A stretch of DNA of 47,385 bases from Syntrophus sp. PtaU1.Bin005 (GTDB lineage Bacteria > Desulfobacterota > Syntrophia > Syntrophales > Syntrophaceae): the NCBI GenBank assembly GCA_002067745.1, contig MVRU01000016.1:1-47385 (forward strand), read 5' to 3'. Position 1 is the first letter of the stretch, and each line of letters opens with the position of its first letter. Positions 45,425 through 47,385 of this stretch are shown piece by piece. The translations under genes and the position numbers were made by a program. A model generated the notes under the pieces. That model saw only the letters and a list, made by a program, of their open reading frames with translations. It had not been told where the DNA came from and did no database searches.

Positions 45425-46759
45425 TCAGGGATACTTTTCCCGGACAAATCCATAGCGCTGAATTTTGGTCCGCAGCGTCTTGCGATCGATCCCCAGAAGC
45501 GCCGCCGCGCGGCTTTGATTCCACTCCGTCGTCTTCAAGGCCTGAAGGATCTGCCCACGCTCCGCCCCTTCCAGGGGCGTCAGGGCCGCTCCCGATTCCT
45601 CCTGGCTGCCCTTCTTCAATTGGATCCGCTCCGGCAGGTGTTCCGGCAGAATGACGAGGAACGGAGACAGCAGGAGCGTCTGATGAAGAACATTCCCCAG
45701 CTCCCGCACATTTCCCGGCCAGTCGTAGGCCATCAGGCATTCCATGGCCTCATCGGAAATTCTCACCGTCGGATAGCCCATCTTTTTCAGCAGGGATTCC
45801 ATGAGCTGGGGGATATCCTCCTTGTGACCCCGGAGAGGGGGCATGTGGAGGCGGACGACAAACCGATAGAGCAGGTCTGCGCGAAAGCGGCCTTGGGCGG
45901 TCTCTTCATCGATATGGCGGTTGGCAGCGGCGACGACGCGGACCTGAATCCGGCGGACCCCGTGTCCGCCCAGATGGCGCACTTCCCCGTCCTGCATGAA
46001 ACGGAGCAGTTTTGCCTGCAGGGCGGTGGACATTTCCGTGATCTCATCGAGAAAGATGGTTCCGCCTTCCGCGGATTCGAGAAGCCCGCGGTGGGGGGTA
46101 TCCGCTCCCGTAAAGGCCCCCTTTTCATAGCCGAAGAGCTCGGACTCGAGAAGCGTATCCGGAATGGCCCCGCAATGAACCACCACGAAAGGTTTGTCCC
46201 TCCGGGAACTCAGTTGGTGGAGGGAGCGAGCCGTCAGCTCCTTGCCTGTTCCGCTCTCTCCTTCAATGAGCACACTGGCCCAGGCATCGGCAACCCGAAC
46301 CAACTGCTTGTAGAACTCCACCATCGTGGCGGAGGAACCGATGAGCCGGGGCTCCTCCTTTACCGCCGCATTTCCTGAACCGCGGTGGCGCTGCAGCTCC
46401 CGCATGCCCAGGACCTTCTTCACCATGCTGCGGATCGCTTCCGGAGAAAAGGGCTTGCTGATGTAATCCCATGCCCCCAGCTGCAGGGCCTCCATCGTGC
46501 TTTCCAGCGATCCGAAGGCCGTCATGAGAATCACGGGAAGGGCGGGCCACTTCTCGTGTATCCGGCGCAGCAGCTGCAGGCCGTCCATATCCGGCATCCG
46601 GATATCGGAGATGATCAGATCGTAGCGGGACAGATCCTCCTTCAGGGCATCCCGGGCGGATGTGCGGGTCTCCACATCGTAGCCGGTTCGCCGCAGGGCC
46701 TCCTGAAGGAATTCGCAGGCCACGGCGTCGTCATCAACAACCATCAGACGGACAGGCAT
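45425..46759 (-). CDS. NtrC-class sigma-54-dependent response regulator
   Basis: Receiver domain (1-120, phospho-acceptor Asp52 with Thr80 and Lys102), then the AAA+ domain with Walker A GESGTGKE (167-174), the sigma-54 contact GAFTGA (214-219) and Walker B TIFLDE, and a Fis-type helix-turn-helix (about 414-437, SRAAALLGIDRKTLRTKI). 444 residues, full length. It is convergent with the kinase gene. The likely target is the sigma-54 promoter at 42946. Confidence 0.93.
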   Translation of the reverse strand: MPVRLMVVDDDAVACEFLQEALRRTGYDVETRTSARDALKEDLSRYDLIISDIRMPDMDGLQLLRRIHEKWPALPVILMTAFGSLESTMEALQLGAWDYISKPFSPEAIRSMVKKVLGMRELQRHRGSGNAAVKEEPRLIGSSATMVEFYKQLVRVADAWASVLIEGESGTGKELTARSLHQLSSRRDKPFVVVHCGAIPDTLLESELFGYEKGAFTGADTPHRGLLESAEGGTIFLDEITEMSTALQAKLLRFMQDGEVRHLGGHGVRRIQVRVVAAANRHIDEETAQGRFRADLLYRFVVRLHMPPLRGHKEDIPQLMESLLKKMGYPTVRISDEAMECLMAYDWPGNVRELGNVLHQTLLLSPFLVILPEHLPERIQLKKGSQEESGAALTPLEGAERGQILQALKTTEWNQSRAAALLGIDRKTLRTKIQRYGFVREKYP

Positions 46760-46778
46760 CGTTTTCTATGAACCTGAA

Positions 46779-46814
46779 ACGAAGAAAGAGGAACGGCCTG
46801 GAAGACCGTTCCTC
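46779..46814 (-). terminator. Terminator after gap
   Basis: On the minus strand GAGGAACGG and CCGTTCCTC (46788-46814) form a 9-bp stem with a 9-base loop, followed by TTTCTTCG. It separates gap from the response regulator gene. Confidence 0.75.
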
Positions 46815-46841
46815 CTGCGGTGCTCTTCATCCCCCGGGGCC

Positions 46842-47385
<544 letters not shown>

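Overview
This window reads as a chromosomal segment of an anaerobic deltaproteobacterium (Desulfobacterota), most like Syntrophus or a close relative. This is inferred from gene content and order, not from a database search: a pilMNOPQ cluster led by an ftsB-like gene, a DUF39 sulfurtransferase, selA for selenocysteine, the Gram-negative KDO transferase waaA, outer-membrane barrel proteins, and a long rho/rpmE/prfA/prmC/murA/hisD - tRNA - rimP/nusA/infB block. I see no phage, insertion sequence or CRISPR array. Most of the window is dense core genome, and most genes are on the minus strand.

Layout. 1-540: 3' end of an outer-membrane barrel gene with a strong terminator. 663-5109: hflX, waaA (opposite strand), rpe and a NYN/YacP-type nuclease gene. 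5116-10446 (minus): holA, a LOG-family gene, rpsU, then a 0.75-kb gene-free AT-rich stretch, then a GcvH-like gene, an M24 peptidase and a TPR gene. 10730-16150 (minus): ftsB-like, pilM, N, O, P, Q and a DUF2845 gene, an apparent type IV pilus assembly operon. 16285-28241 (minus): rimP-nusA-infB-DUF503-rbfA-nrnA-truB-rpsO-pnp-dut-DUF39, the classical translation/transcription/RNA-decay block. A tRNA-Gly(CCC) gene with its own promoter and terminator precedes it. 28537-35005 (minus): rho-rpmE-prfA-prmC-murA-hisD. 35277-39935 (minus): a radical SAM gene, selA, rluD and pgeF. 40070-42813 (plus): def, a metallo-beta-lactamase-fold gene and a YtpB-type terpene synthase gene, tightly coupled. 42946-46759: a sigma-54-type promoter, two small exported proteins, a membrane histidine kinase and a convergent NtrC-class response regulator. 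46842-47385: 3' part of gap (GAPDH).

How the genes work together. The central block supplies ribosome maturation (rimP, rbfA, rluD), initiation and termination (infB, prfA, prmC), transcription control (nusA, rho) and RNA turnover (pnp, nrnA). The pil block builds the inner-membrane alignment complex and outer-membrane secretin of a type IV pilus. The parts that look least ordinary are the sigma-54 promoter/exported protein/two-component cassette (a layout like ZraP-ZraSR but with unrelated effectors), the GcvH-like protein that lacks the lipoyl lysine, the def-MBL-terpene synthase operon, and several RNA-level structures: a possible ATT start with a masked ribosome binding site at hflX, related hairpins ahead of pnp and nusA, and mutually exclusive hairpins between the two exported-protein genes.

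Starts were moved from the longest open frame where a ribosome binding site or family alignment argued for it, and this is stated per gene. Residue numbers are counted from the start given.
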